In this document: positions 37,155 to 47,697 of the stretch, piece by piece
Position numbering within the stretch: position 1 is the stretch's first letter
Layout of the letters: every line of letters begins with the position of its first letter
NCBI RefSeq assembly: GCF_017565645.3
Contig: NZ_CP086136.1
Coordinates: forward strand, 5,935,501 to 5,999,500
Direction of reading: 5' to 3'
From: Bradyrhizobium barranii subsp. barranii
Lineage (GTDB): Bacteria; Pseudomonadota; Alphaproteobacteria; Rhizobiales; Xanthobacteraceae
DNA length: 64,000 bases
Position numbers and translations under genes: made by a program
Notes under the pieces: model-generated
Database searches by the model: none
Seen by the model: the letters and a program-made list of their open reading frames with translations, nothing else
What the model was told of the DNA's origin: nothing

Positions 37155-38534
37155 TTACCAGCCCAACTCGCGCAAATACGCCGCACGGGCGGCAACGCCG
37201 GTATGCGTGAAGTCGCTGAAGACCCCATCGACGCCGAGCCGGTAGAATTTGAGATATTCAAGGCTCGGGTCGCCGCGATAGTCGGCGGCAAGATACTTCT
37301 TCTCGTTCCGAAACGTGAAGACATGGACGAAAAGACCGAGCTTGTGCGCGTCCGCGACAAGGCTGGTCGCGTCCTGCGTCGAAGCCTCCGGCGTCGATCC
37401 CTTGTAGGGCGTGCCATCGGCGTTGCTGTCCTTCCACGGCGCGATCTTGAGCGGAACGATATAGGCCTTCCACGGACCGATGCCCTCGGCATAGGTCTTG
37501 ATCTCGGCAAGCCCCTCGGGCGTCAGCATCGCATCGTACAAGCGCGCATCGCCCGCAACCGTCCAGTCGAACGGGCGCGAATTCGTGATGTTGTTGAGGA
37601 GAACCTTGCCGGTTTTGAAGTCAATTCCGTTGCCGTCGACGAGTTGGACCTGCCGCGTCTGGAGGCCGTGGCTGCGCATATATTTCAGGCTGCCGGGTTC
37701 GAAGCTCTGGACCAGGATGGGAGCGTCCTTGGTGTTGAGGCCGTTATCCCTGATGATCTTGATCAGGGCATCCTCGAGCGGACGGCTGCCGGCCGCGCCG
37801 CAGCCATTGGCGATCGCCTGGGCATTGTTCCATGTCGGGTTCTTGGTTTCGGGATAGACGAGGATGGTCCGCCCGGTCTCCTTGCTCTTGACCTTGGCGA
37901 TGTCGATGACGTCCTGGAAGCTGATGATAGGGAGCTTGCCGTTGAAGACTTTCGGCCGCTCGTTGGCCGCGTCATAGGTGGTGCCGCCGATCCATTGCTT
38001 CAGCTCGGCCATGGTGAAGTCGCTGATCGACCAATCGTTGGTATGATCCTCGCCGTCCACGATCAGCGACTTCAGCACCGATTTGGGATCGGCCGGGTCG
38101 CTGAGATCCGTCAGGTAGTCGGCAGGCACGCCGGTGGCCGACGGGGCCTTGACGCGCACACCGGGCACGGTGCGCTTGCGGGCAGCGACGGCCGCATTGG
38201 TCTTCGTAACCTCGGCAATGTTGGTGTTGTCGCTCAGCCAGGGGTTATGACGCACGACCAGAACGCAATCCTTGGTCAGGTGCAAATCCTCTTCGAGCGC
38301 ATCGGTCCCGAGCGCCGCGGCGAGGTCGTACGACGCCTCGGTCTCTTCAGGTACCAGGCCCGGCAGGCCGCGATGGCCAAGGACCAGTGGCGCCTTTCCA
38401 TCGACGGTCAGGAAGGGCTTGGCGCCAGCTGGCGCCGGGCCGGACTGTGCAAAGGCCATCGACAGCGGCAGCACTGCCGCGCCGAACAGCATCGCTGCGA
38501 CACCCATTGTCCGTCCTGAACGACTGTTCCGCAT
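37155..38534 (-). CDS. Periplasmic glycerophosphodiester phosphodiesterase (GlpQ-type)
   Basis: A 459-aa exported enzyme that hydrolyses glycerophosphodiesters to glycerol 3-phosphate and an alcohol. A signal peptide (VAAMLFGAAVLPLSMAFA) is followed by the GDPD core: LVLGHRGLPGLVPEETEASY, GTDALEEDLHLTKDCVLVVRHN with the metal and catalytic His/Glu residues. The ATG at 38534 has GGAGG 7 bases upstream. At 459 aa it is longer than E. coli GlpQ (about 358), with insertions in the middle. Confidence 0.9.
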   Translation of the reverse strand: MRNSRSGRTMGVAAMLFGAAVLPLSMAFAQSGPAPAGAKPFLTVDGKAPLVLGHRGLPGLVPEETEASYDLAAALGTDALEEDLHLTKDCVLVVRHNPWLSDNTNIAEVTKTNAAVAARKRTVPGVRVKAPSATGVPADYLTDLSDPADPKSVLKSLIVDGEDHTNDWSISDFTMAELKQWIGGTTYDAANERPKVFNGKLPIISFQDVIDIAKVKSKETGRTILVYPETKNPTWNNAQAIANGCGAAGSRPLEDALIKIIRDNGLNTKDAPILVQSFEPGSLKYMRSHGLQTRQVQLVDGNGIDFKTGKVLLNNITNSRPFDWTVAGDARLYDAMLTPEGLAEIKTYAEGIGPWKAYIVPLKIAPWKDSNADGTPYKGSTPEASTQDATSLVADAHKLGLFVHVFTFRNEKKYLAADYRGDPSLEYLKFYRLGVDGVFSDFTHTGVAARAAYLRELGW

Positions 38535-38683
38535 CACCAAGCCTCCGTCTTTGCCCGGCATCGCTTCGAATGCCGCGGGCGCCGAACCGAATACGGTCGG
38601 CGCTGTCGTATTGTCTCAAGACTCTGACAGACGGATGACGACGGAGAGGGCAGCGCAAAGGTTGCGCCGCCCTCTCCTGCCCC

Positions 38684-38718
38684 ATCAGATCTTGCCCAAT
38701 CAGATCTTGCCCGATCAG
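38684..38718. repeat. 15-bp tandem repeat at the aldehyde dehydrogenase stop
   Basis: Two copies of ATCAGATCTTGCCC plus A or G (38684-38698, 38699-38713) and a partial third copy (ATCAG, 38714-38718) that includes the stop codon. Copies two and three put a TGA every 15 bases in the same frame. Confidence 0.85.
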
Positions 38719-40232
38719 AAGAAGCCAAGCTTCTTCGGGCTGTAGCTGACCAGGAGATTCTTGGTCTGCTGGTAGTGATCGAGCATCATCTTGTGGGTCT
38801 CGCGACCGACGCCCGACTGCTTGTAGCCGCCGAACGCGGCATGCGCAGGATACGCATGGTAGCAGTTGGTCCAGACCCGGCCGGCCTGGATAGCCCGGCC
38901 GAAGCGGTAGCAGCGGTTGGCATCGCGACTCCAGACGCCGGCTCCCAAGCCGTAGAGCGTGTCGTTGGCGATCGCGAGCGCTTCGTCATCGGTCTTGAAG
39001 GTCGTGACCGAGACGACGGGACCAAAGATCTCCTCCTGGAAGATTCGCATCTTGTTGTGGCCCTCGAACACCGTCGGCTGGACGTAGAAGCCGCCGGAAA
39101 GATCGCCGCCGAGCTCGGCACGACCGCCGCCGGCCAGCACCTTGGCGCCCTCCTGCTTGCCGATGTCGATATAGGAGAGGATCTTGGCGAGCTGCTCGCT
39201 AGATGCCTGCGCGCCGATCATGGTGTCGGCCGCACGCGGGTCGCCCTGCTTGATCGCGGCGACGCGCTTCAGCGCCCGCTCCATGAAGCGGTCATAGATA
39301 TCGGCGTGGACCAGCGCCCGGCTCGGACAGGTGCAGACCTCGCCCTGGTTCAGCGCGAACATCACAAAGTCTTCGATCGCCTTGTCGAAGAAATCGTCGT
39401 CCTCGGCGGTGACGTCGTTGAAGAAGATGTTCGGCGACTTGCCGCCGAGCTCCAGCGTGACCGGGATCAGGTTCTGGCTGGCATATTGCATGATCAGCCG
39501 GCCCGTGGAGGTCTCGCCGGTGAAGGCGATTTTCGCGATCCGCGGGCTGGAGGCGAGCGGCTTGCCGGCCTCGAGGCCAAAGCCGTTGACGATGTTGAGG
39601 ACACCGGGCGGCAGGAGATCGCCGATGATCTCGGCCCAGACCATGATCGAGGCCGGCGTCTGCTCGGCGGGCTTGAGCACCACGCAATTGCCGGCGGCGA
39701 GCGCCGGCGCGAGCTTCCAGCAGGCCATCAGCAGCGGGAAGTTCCAGGGGATGATCTGGCCGACCACGCCGAGCGGCTCGTGGAAATGATAGGCGATGGT
39801 GTCGTGGTCGATCTCGCCGATCGAGCCTTCCTGCGCACGCACCACGCCGGCGAAATAGCGGAAATGATCGATCGCGAGTGGCAGGTCGGCGGCGCGGGTC
39901 TCGCGGATCGGCTTACCATTGTCCCAGGTCTCGGCAACCGCAAGGCGCTCCAGATTCTCTTCCATCCGGTCGGCGATCCGGTTCAGGATCGCGGCGCGCT
40001 CGGCGACGCTGGTGCGTCCCCAGGCGCCCTTGGCGGCGTGCGCCGCATCGAGGGCGGCCTCGACGTCCTGCGCATTGGAACGCGCGATCTTGCAGACGAT
40101 CTGGCCGTTCACCGGCGAGGCGTTGTCAAAGTACTTGCCGGAGATTGGCGCGACGAATTTGCCGCCGATGAAATTGTCATAGCGTTCGGCGAACGGAACC
40201 TGGGTGACGCCGAGGAATTCCACCTTGTTCAT
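38715..40232 (-). CDS. NAD-dependent acetaldehyde/aldehyde dehydrogenase
   Basis: A 505-aa ALDH of the AcoD/ExaC type, oxidising acetaldehyde or similar aldehydes to acids. Visible are the oxyanion Asn in [17 protein letters not shown]-binding FTGETSTGR, catalytic Glu in [13 protein letters not shown] and catalytic Cys in [15 protein letters not shown]. The C-terminal [26 protein letters not shown] is typical of this group. GGGAG lies before the ATG. An AcoR-like regulator is encoded just upstream on the same strand, which supports a role in acetoin, ethanol or aldehyde use. Confidence 0.92.
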   Translation of the reverse strand: MNKVEFLGVTQVPFAERYDNFIGGKFVAPISGKYFDNASPVNGQIVCKIARSNAQDVEAALDAAHAAKGAWGRTSVAERAAILNRIADRMEENLERLAVAETWDNGKPIRETRAADLPLAIDHFRYFAGVVRAQEGSIGEIDHDTIAYHFHEPLGVVGQIIPWNFPLLMACWKLAPALAAGNCVVLKPAEQTPASIMVWAEIIGDLLPPGVLNIVNGFGLEAGKPLASSPRIAKIAFTGETSTGRLIMQYASQNLIPVTLELGGKSPNIFFNDVTAEDDDFFDKAIEDFVMFALNQGEVCTCPSRALVHADIYDRFMERALKRVAAIKQGDPRAADTMIGAQASSEQLAKILSYIDIGKQEGAKVLAGGGRAELGGDLSGGFYVQPTVFEGHNKMRIFQEEIFGPVVSVTTFKTDDEALAIANDTLYGLGAGVWSRDANRCYRFGRAIQAGRVWTNCYHAYPAHAAFGGYKQSGVGRETHKMMLDHYQQTKNLLVSYSPKKLGFF

Positions 40233-40345
40233 TGATCACTCCCGATGTTTGCTGTTTGCGCAATTCGTCGCGTGGTCACGACTTGCGCCAACGATGTCGC
40301 GGGAGCGTTTTCCTGTCAGCCCGGACGTGAGCGATGGCCGGCCCG

Positions 40346-40369
40346 ACCTGTCGCAGTTCTGCGACAGGT
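40346..40369. promoter_or_regulatory. Perfect 24-bp palindrome upstream of aldehyde dehydrogenase
   Basis: Two 11-base arms (ACCTGTCGCAG and its complement) flank a central TT, 114 bases upstream of the dehydrogenase start. The TGTCGCA...TGCGACA core has the form of upstream activating sites of AcoR-type regulators. The adjacent gene encodes such a regulator, so this is probably its operator. I see no -24/-12 (sigma-54) promoter between it and the start. Confidence 0.65.
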
Positions 40370-40394
40370 GACGCAGCTGCCCCCACACACTCAG

Positions 40395-40503
40395 CCCTCA
40401 TCCTGAGGAGCGCGCTCTTGCGCGCGTCTCGAAGGATGGCCGCGAGCACAGCCAGGCCTGCATGGTTCGAGACGGCAGCTTCGCGGCCTCCTCACCATGA
40501 GGG
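40395..40503. repeat. Long palindromic intergenic repeat
   Basis: About 109 bp bounded by CCCTCAtccTGAGGAG and CTCCTCAccaTGAGGG, with CTCGAA/TTCGAG pairing inside. It belongs to the same family as the element at 30473. It lies between the AcoR-like gene and the aldehyde dehydrogenase promoter; a hairpin in that transcript may separate the two units. Confidence 0.8.
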
Positions 40504-40541
40504 TTGAGTTGGTGGGCGCGGAAGAAAAATAGAGCCCCAGC

Positions 40542-41504
40542 TCAGTGCTTCAGTTCGAACCGCTTGAGCTTCCTGTGCAGCGTGGCGCGGCTGACGCCGA
40601 GGGCCTTGGCGGCGGCCGAAACATTGCCGCCCGCGCGCAGCAGCGCCCGCTGCAACACCGCGCGCTGGCCGCCGGCAAGATGGTCATGCGCGGGTTCGCC
40701 GCCGAGGAGGTCAGCCGCGGGCACCGGCTGCAAGGGACGGCCGGGCGCAATCCCGAGTCCCACCCGCGCGGACCGGGTCGCGCCGATCACGAGATCATCT
40801 GCATCGACCGCGACGAGGCCGCCGGCCTGGCCGTCCGCGCCTTGCGTCAGCACAATGCGGGCATGGGCGAAGGCGCGGCGAAACAGATCGGCCTCGATGC
40901 GCCTCGCCGCCTCACCTGCCGCGAGCGCGATCAGATTGGAAAACGCATCGGTCCGGTCGGCGCGGCAGGAGGAGACATCGAGCACGCCCGCAAACGCCGC
41001 CTCGTGATCGTAGATCGGAACGGCGGTGCAGCTCAGAAGCGTGTTGCGGGTGAAGAAATGCTGGTCGCGGTCAATCGTCAGCGGGCGCTGCTCGACGACG
41101 CAGGTGCCGATACCGTTGGTACCTTCATGCTCCTCGCTCCAGAGCGCGCCGGTCCACAGGCCCCAGGATTGGAACGTCGCATCGTCCACTGCTGTGCCAC
41201 GGCGGTCGACCGGCACGCCCGCACCGTCGGCGAGCAGCACGCAGCAGCCGCTCGCGCCGACCGCCTGATAGAGCCGGTCCATCGCGCCTTGCGCGGCGGC
41301 GAGCAGCGGCGCGACGCGCTCGCGCGCCTGCCGCAACTCGACATCGCTCAGCCGCATCGGCGCGCTGCGGCCGGCGGGATCGAGATGATGCAATCGGGAC
41401 GAACGGCGCCACGAGGCCAGCAGCGCGGAGCGCGCGGCCTGGCCTGACGCAATGGCGGCCTCGACGCGGGCCGCGTGATGCCGGGACATTGGCCCATTCA
41501 TCAC
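40542..41504 (-). CDS. AcoR-like GAF regulator lacking the AAA+ domain
   Basis: A 320-aa regulator. The N-terminal helical part (LLASWRRSSRLHHLDP) and GAF domain (about residues 70-190, with GLWTGALWSEEHEGTNGIGTC and FAGVLDVSS) match AcoR, the activator of acetoin genes. The C-terminus is a Fis-type helix-turn-helix (GNVSAAAKALGVSRATLHRKLKRF). The sigma-54-contacting AAA+ domain between them, with GAFTGA, is absent. Residues 205-275 are instead a short PAS-like segment. It should bind DNA but not activate sigma-54 promoters. It probably controls the aldehyde dehydrogenase downstream. Confidence 0.88.
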   Translation of the reverse strand: MMNGPMSRHHAARVEAAIASGQAARSALLASWRRSSRLHHLDPAGRSAPMRLSDVELRQARERVAPLLAAAQGAMDRLYQAVGASGCCVLLADGAGVPVDRRGTAVDDATFQSWGLWTGALWSEEHEGTNGIGTCVVEQRPLTIDRDQHFFTRNTLLSCTAVPIYDHEAAFAGVLDVSSCRADRTDAFSNLIALAAGEAARRIEADLFRRAFAHARIVLTQGADGQAGGLVAVDADDLVIGATRSARVGLGIAPGRPLQPVPAADLLGGEPAHDHLAGGQRAVLQRALLRAGGNVSAAAKALGVSRATLHRKLKRFELKH

Positions 41505-41717
41505 TGTTTCCTCCGGGTGGCAGTCTAGGCTGCGCCGGCACGGCCCGGTTGATCTGCGTCAACTCAGGCAGACGGCGGCAGAAGCCATGGGGCCGTTGCT
41601 GCGTTGCCGTCAAGGCGGCAGCCCGGTTCCAAGCCTAAGACTTTCGGTAGAATTGCTACACGGTTGCGGGATTTCGGCAGCGGCTTTCGATGCCGGTTTC
41701 GAATGCTGCGGAAAGCG

Positions 41718-42035
41718 CTACTTCGCCGGGATCATCCGAACGAGATCGTGCGGATTGACATAGTCGAGCTGATAGCGCGCCCGCTCGTCCAGCATGTCAG
41801 GATCGATCCGCGATGTCCGCAGCAGCGACACGCGCTGCTCGCTCTTCGCGCGCTCGCGCTTGAGCTGGGCGAGCTCGCTCGTCAGCGCGATGATCTCCTG
41901 GTCGAGTTCCTGACGGGCGTTGAGACCGTATTTGCCGGTGTAGGCGTTGACGCCGAAATAGCCGACGATAGCGGCCGCCATCGCATAGAGGGCAAGGCCG
42001 GTCAGGATCGATTTCAGGCGCGCGCGGGAGACCAT
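41718..42035 (-). CDS. ftsB: Septum formation initiator FtsB/DivIC family
   Basis: A 105-aa bitopic membrane protein of the divisome. One membrane segment (LTGLALYAMAAAIVGYFGVNAYTG) is followed by a coiled coil (ARQELDQEIIALTSELAQLKRERAKSEQRVSLL) and a short C-terminal region (DERARYQLDYVNPHDLV). The ATG at 42035 is used; the frame stays open upstream into a palindromic repeat. In many rhizobia ftsB lies between eno and pdhA. Here the order is kept but with extra genes inserted. Confidence 0.88.
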   Translation of the reverse strand: MVSRARLKSILTGLALYAMAAAIVGYFGVNAYTGKYGLNARQELDQEIIALTSELAQLKRERAKSEQRVSLLRTSRIDPDMLDERARYQLDYVNPHDLVRMIPAK

Positions 42036-42110
42036 CTTGGGAAGATGCGGCAAGTTGGTTAAGGGAGTGCTAATCGCCTCCCCCTTCGCGTTCCAATCCA
42101 TACCCCCAGC

Positions 42111-42197
42111 CGTCATGCCCGGCCTTGTGCCGGGCATCCACTTTCTTCGTCACCACGAGCCAAGACGTGGATGGCCGGGACAAGCCCGGCCATGACG
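42111..42197. repeat. Palindromic repeat, second family
   Basis: CGTCATGCCCGGC at the left pairs with GCCCGGCCATGACG at the right, with CCACT.../GTGG pairing inside, giving a hairpin of about 87 bp between ftsB and the FMN reductase gene. This GTCATGCCCGGC type is different in sequence from the CCTGAGG type at 30473 and 40395. Confidence 0.8.
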
Positions 42198-42207
42198 AAG
42201 AAAGACC

Positions 42208-42759
42208 TCAGCCGTGGTGCTTGGCCACGTGCGCGGCAAACGCGTCGATATAGGCCTGGAGTACGGGCTTCAGAGATTCCTTGGTCAGGTTCCCCTCCGC
42301 ATCGAAGGCATCGCCGACCGCGTTCAGATAGGTCTCGGGCTGCTGCAGGATCGGGCCGGTAATGCCCGGCAGGATGTTCTGCAGCGTCTTGGCGGCGCTG
42401 ACGCCGCCGAGCGGGCCCGGCGAGTTCGAGATGATGCCGACCGGCTTGCCGTTGAACGAGCTCTTGCCATAGGGGCGCGAAGCGACGTCGATGGCGTTCT
42501 TGAGCACGCCCGGGATGGCGCGGTTGTATTCGGGGGTGACGAAGATCACGCCGTCCGACTTCTGCAGCTTCTCGCGGAAGGACAGCCAGTCCGCGGGCGG
42601 CGCGCCCTCGAGGTCCTGGTTGAAGAACGAGATGCCTGCCAGCGTGATGACCTCGAGCTTGAGCGAGGCCGGCGCGAGCTTTGCGAGCGCGTTGGCGACC
42701 TTCAGCGAGAAGCTGTCCTTGCGCAGGCTGCCGGCGATCACGACGATGTTGTAGGCCAT
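42208..42759 (-). CDS. NADPH-dependent FMN reductase (ChrR/NfnB-like flavodoxin fold)
   Basis: A 183-aa flavoprotein. The FMN phosphate loop is in IAGSLRKDSFSLKVANAL and the family block TPEYNRAIPGVLKNAIDVASRP is present, as is the SPGPLGGVSAAKTL loop. Members reduce quinones, chromate or azo compounds using NAD(P)H and protect against oxidative stress. The physiological substrate is not known. It is a single gene with a palindromic repeat downstream. Confidence 0.9.
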   Translation of the reverse strand: MAYNIVVIAGSLRKDSFSLKVANALAKLAPASLKLEVITLAGISFFNQDLEGAPPADWLSFREKLQKSDGVIFVTPEYNRAIPGVLKNAIDVASRPYGKSSFNGKPVGIISNSPGPLGGVSAAKTLQNILPGITGPILQQPETYLNAVGDAFDAEGNLTKESLKPVLQAYIDAFAAHVAKHHG

Positions 42760-42890
42760 GGATTGTCCTTGGGGCTTGAGCGGAAGTTCCGGGGCGGCAC
42801 TTAAGCGATCCCGGTCGATGGATGCAAGTGCATGAACCGGTCCCGTTTGGAAACGCTGAGTTTCTCGAAAGCAGATGGTCGCTACGATCC

Positions 42891-42920
42891 AAAAACAATC
42901 AGGCCGCCCGAAGGCGGCCT
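42891..42920 (-). terminator. Rho-independent terminator of the metallo-hydrolase gene
   Basis: On the minus strand AGGCCGCC and GGCGGCCT form a perfect 8-bp stem around a 4-base loop (TTCG), followed by GATTGTTTTT. It lies 28 bases after the 42949 stop. Confidence 0.8.
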
Positions 42921-42948
42921 GACGTTTCTCGCAAACCCCTAGCCCGGT

Positions 42949-43944
42949 TCAGATCGTCGGATTCCACGCCGACGGGACCAGGCGGTATTTCGCGCCGTCC
43001 TTCTCGACATGGCCCACCGAGGGGAAGGTGAAGTGGAAGCCGATCACGGTCGCCTTCTCGGCTGCCGCCATGTCGTAGAATTTGTGGCGCGTCGCCTGCG
43101 CCATCGCGCCGTCGTTGTCGAACGCCACGTGCCAATCCGGATTGCGCAGGAAGAACTCCGGAATGTTGGTGACGTCAGATTGGATCAGCACCTTCTTGTC
43201 GCCAGAGGCCACCGCGAACGAGGTATGACCCGGCGTGTGGCCGGGCGTCGCGATCGAGGTGATGCCCGGGGCGACCTCCTTGCCCCACTCGTATTTCGTG
43301 ACCTTGGATTCGAGGCCGGCAAAGGTCTTCTTCACGTTGGCGAAGTAGTTCTTCGTCATGTCGTTCGGAGCCTTGGCCGCGTTCTCGTCGCTCGCCCAGA
43401 ACTCCCAATCCTTCGCCGGCACCATGATCTCCGCATTCGGGAACGCCAGCGCGCCGTCGGCGAGACGAATACCGTTGGTGTGATCAGGATGGAGATGCGA
43501 CAGCAGCACGACGTCGATGTGCTTCGGGTCGACGCCGGCAGCGGCGAGGTTCTGCAGCGTACGGCCGACCGCGCCCTTGCTCGGCTCGAGATTGGCAACA
43601 CCGTTGCCGGTGTCGATCAGGACCAGCTTCGAGCCGGTGTTGATGAGCTGCGGATTGAACGGCACCGTGACCATGCCCTTCGGCATGTACGCCGCCTCGC
43701 CCGCGGCCAGCGCTTCCTCCTTCGGCAGGTTGACCACGAACTTGTCGGGCATCGGGAAGGTGCGCGCGCCGTCGTTGATCGAGGTGCACTCGTAGCTGCC
43801 GACCTTGTAGCGATAGAAGCCGGGCGCCTGTGCCCCGCTTTGCGGCACCGAGGCACTGGCGGTGGTCGGTCCAAGTCCGGTTACGGCCGCCGCGCCCATA
43901 GCGGCAGCGCCCGCGAGCAGGTCGCGGCGATTCAGATCAGTCAT
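42949..43944 (-). CDS. Tat-exported metallo-beta-lactamase-fold hydrolase
   Basis: A 331-aa protein with a twin-arginine signal (LNRRDLLAGAAAMGAAAV). The MBL zinc motif is SHLHPDHTNGI, with further metal ligands in ATPGHTPGHTSF and IGFHFTFPSVGHV. It resembles periplasmic lactonase or phosphodiesterase-type MBL enzymes (AHL lactonase-like, methyl parathion hydrolase-like); the substrate is not clear. It has its own terminator and stands as a single gene. Confidence 0.88.
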   Translation of the reverse strand: MTDLNRRDLLAGAAAMGAAAVTGLGPTTASASVPQSGAQAPGFYRYKVGSYECTSINDGARTFPMPDKFVVNLPKEEALAAGEAAYMPKGMVTVPFNPQLINTGSKLVLIDTGNGVANLEPSKGAVGRTLQNLAAAGVDPKHIDVVLLSHLHPDHTNGIRLADGALAFPNAEIMVPAKDWEFWASDENAAKAPNDMTKNYFANVKKTFAGLESKVTKYEWGKEVAPGITSIATPGHTPGHTSFAVASGDKKVLIQSDVTNIPEFFLRNPDWHVAFDNDGAMAQATRHKFYDMAAAEKATVIGFHFTFPSVGHVEKDGAKYRLVPSAWNPTI

Positions 43945-44054
43945 GGAAGTGTCCCCTTCTTTGCTTGCGGTTGCCCCGCTTTCAATTGCGGCGCAAATGT
44001 TCCCGCGCTTCGCTCAGAAGGCAAGTCCTTCTTTGGATGGTGTGCCGTGGCACA

Positions 44055-45194
44055 TCACGAAGATTTATTTGGGTTGATGAGGAATTTTTCGCCGGTGGCC
44101 CGTTTGGCGTAGACCCCGATGTTGGCGGGATCGAGCGCCTCCTGAAGCGACACCACTTTGGTGTAGTGGCTGGCGAAGGTCGTCTTCAATTCGTCGACGA
44201 CGCGCTGGCGCAGCCTGGCTCCGTCGGCCTGCCCGATCTTCATCAGGAACGGAAACAGCAGCCAGCCGCCGACGCCCCAGGCCATGCCGAAGCCGCGCGG
44301 CAGCTCGATCGGGCGGATATCGAGCGCGCCGTAGACGTAGACCTGCTTGTGCACGTTGGAGCCGTAGCGGCTGTATTCCTTGGCGGTCTTGTTGATCGCG
44401 GCTTCCATGCAGTTGAGGATGTCGCCGGCCAGCTTGCCGCCGCCGATGGCATCGAAGGCGATGGTGGCGCCGGTCTCGACCAGCGCATTGGTGAGATCGC
44501 CGAGGAAGCTCGGTGCGGTGGAATCGACGACGTATTTGGCGCCGATCTTGTGCAGGATGTCGGCCTGCTCCTTGCTGCGCACGATGTTGACCAGCGGAAT
44601 GCCGTCCTTGATGCAGATCTTGTTCAGCATCTGGCCGAGATTGGAGGCGGCCGCAGTGTGCACCAGCGCCTTGTGCCCCTCGCGCCGCATGGTCTCGGTC
44701 ATGCCGAGCGCCGTGAGCGGATTGACGAAGCAGGAGGCGCCTTCGGCCGGCGTGGTGCCCGCCGGCAGCGGCAGGCACTCGCGCACTTTCAGCGTGCGGT
44801 ACTGCGCGTACATCGCTCCGCCGATCATCGCGACGGTCTTGCCCATCAATGCTTTCGCGGCATCGGACGAGCCGGTCTTGATGACGACGCCCGCGCCTTC
44901 GTTACCAACCGGCATGGCTTCGTCGAGCCGGCCGGCCATCGCCCGCATCGCACCCTCCGGCACCTTCGCGGTGATGACGGGAGCGTCCTTGCTGCCGGAC
45001 GCCTTCGCCGTGCTCATATCGGCCGCGCCGACGAGAAGGCCGAGGTCGGACGGGTTGATCGGCGCCGCCTCGACGCGGACGACGACCTCGTCCGCGGCGG
45101 GCTCGGGAGTCGGCACGTCGACGAGCGAGATTTCCAGTTCACCGCTCTTCTTGATCAGCGAACGCAGTTGCAGTCCGGTCTTGCCGTCGCTCAT
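44055..45194 (-). CDS. Zinc-binding-type medium-chain dehydrogenase/reductase
   Basis: A 379-aa MDR oxidoreductase with the N-terminal GroES-like fold (VVVRVEAAPINPSDLGLLVG), a GNEGAGVVIKTG block and a Rossmann region (HTAAASNLGQMLNKIC, FDAIGGGKLAGDI). The Cys/His zinc ligands of alcohol dehydrogenases are not evident, so it is closer to quinone oxidoreductases. Substrate unknown. It lies 34 bases downstream of eno on the same strand and may be cotranscribed. Confidence 0.85.
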   Translation of the reverse strand: MSDGKTGLQLRSLIKKSGELEISLVDVPTPEPAADEVVVRVEAAPINPSDLGLLVGAADMSTAKASGSKDAPVITAKVPEGAMRAMAGRLDEAMPVGNEGAGVVIKTGSSDAAKALMGKTVAMIGGAMYAQYRTLKVRECLPLPAGTTPAEGASCFVNPLTALGMTETMRREGHKALVHTAAASNLGQMLNKICIKDGIPLVNIVRSKEQADILHKIGAKYVVDSTAPSFLGDLTNALVETGATIAFDAIGGGKLAGDILNCMEAAINKTAKEYSRYGSNVHKQVYVYGALDIRPIELPRGFGMAWGVGGWLLFPFLMKIGQADGARLRQRVVDELKTTFASHYTKVVSLQEALDPANIGVYAKRATGEKFLINPNKSS

Positions 45195-45228
45195 GTCGAT
45201 CCTCCCCTGTCCTAGCTGGAGCGCTGGC

Positions 45229-46530
<1,302 letters not shown>

Positions 46531-46686
46531 TTAGGGCTGATCGGTGCCGGGGGTCTTACACGGGCCGCAAGCAAATGTGAACGCTTGGACGGCGTGCTTC
46601 GACTGACGCGTGAGCAGGCTCGGACTATCCTTGAAGTCGCCTGCTCTGCGCGTCCAACCTCAATCTGAAACAGTCGGGGTAACGCC

Positions 46687-47662
46687 ATGAACCGCCGCCA
46701 GTTTCTTGCCTCGAGCGCTGCCCTCCTCGCCGTCCGCCCAAGTTTTGCGCAGGAAGGCCTGTTCCGGACAAAATATTTCCCCATCAGCGCCGGCATCGGC
46801 CTGCACGACCTCGCCCCCGGTCGCGACGGCACGGTCTGGTTCACGGCGCAGGGCAAGGGCATGCTGGGCAGGCTCGACCCCCGGGATGGCAGTTTCAAGA
46901 CAGTCAGCCTCGGCCAGGGCGCCGCGCCGCACGGCGTGACGATCGGCCCCGACGGTGCCCCCTGGATCACCGAGGGCGGCCAGAACGCGATCGCCCGGGT
47001 CGATCCCGGCGATCTCAAGGTCACGCTGTTCCGCCTGCCCGAAAAGTTCGCCTCCGCAAATCTCAACACCGGCGTGTTCGACAAGGACGGTACCTACTGG
47101 TTCACCGGCCAGTCCGGCTATTACGGCCGGCTCAAGCCGGGATCGGGCGAGATGGACGTGTTCAGGGCGCCCAAGGGTGTTGGACCCTACGGCATCGCGG
47201 TGACGCCCAAGGGTGAGGTCTGGTACGCCTCGCTGGCCGGCAGCTATATCGCGAAGATTGATCTTGCGACCGGCAATGCCCATTGTCGAGCCGCCGACGC
47301 CGAGCCAGGGGTCGCGGCGGGTCTGGTCAGATTCGCAAAGCCGGATCTGGGTCAGCGAGTGGAACAGCGGTCACGTCTCGGTGCACGATCCCGCCAACGG
47401 CTCCTGGAAAACCTGGAAGCTGCCGGGCGATCGCCCTCGCACCTATGCCGTCTATGTCGACGACAAGGACAAGGTCTGGCTGACGGATTTCTCCGCCAAT
47501 GCCATCGTCCGCTTCGATCCCACGACCGAGCGGTTCAACGTTTTCGCCAGCGACAAGGCCAATGCCAATGTGCGCCAGCTCGACGGCCGCCCGGGCGAGC
47601 TGTGGGGCTGCGAGTCCGGCAACGACCGGATCGTCATGATCCAGACGATCGCGGCCGGTTGA
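46687..47662 (+). pseudogene. Vgb-like beta-propeller (streptogramin lyase-like), frameshifted
   Basis: It begins with a twin-arginine signal (MNRRQFLASSAALLAV) and beta-propeller repeats of the virginiamycin B lyase family (GLHDLAPGRDGTVWFT, PHGVTIGPDGAPWIT, PYGIAVTPKGEVWYA). Near 47275-47283 the reading shifts by one base gained or two lost, and the propeller continues in another frame (RRVWSDSQSRIWVSEWNSG, YAVYVDDKDKVWLTDFSANAIV) to the stop at 47662. Rejoined, it would be about 325 residues. In bacteria without antibiotic context such proteins are often periplasmic binding or lactone-hydrolysing propellers. A sequencing error is possible. Confidence 0.85.
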
Positions 47663-47697
47663 CGGCGGCGACATTTGCGTCCATCCCGGCATCCTCT

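Noticed and set aside
40233..40345. Sigma-54 (-24/-12) promoter for the aldehyde dehydrogenase
   Set aside because: I searched both GG-N10-GC spacing and the TGGCAC-N5-TTGC form and found no match; the regulator also lacks the AAA+ domain.
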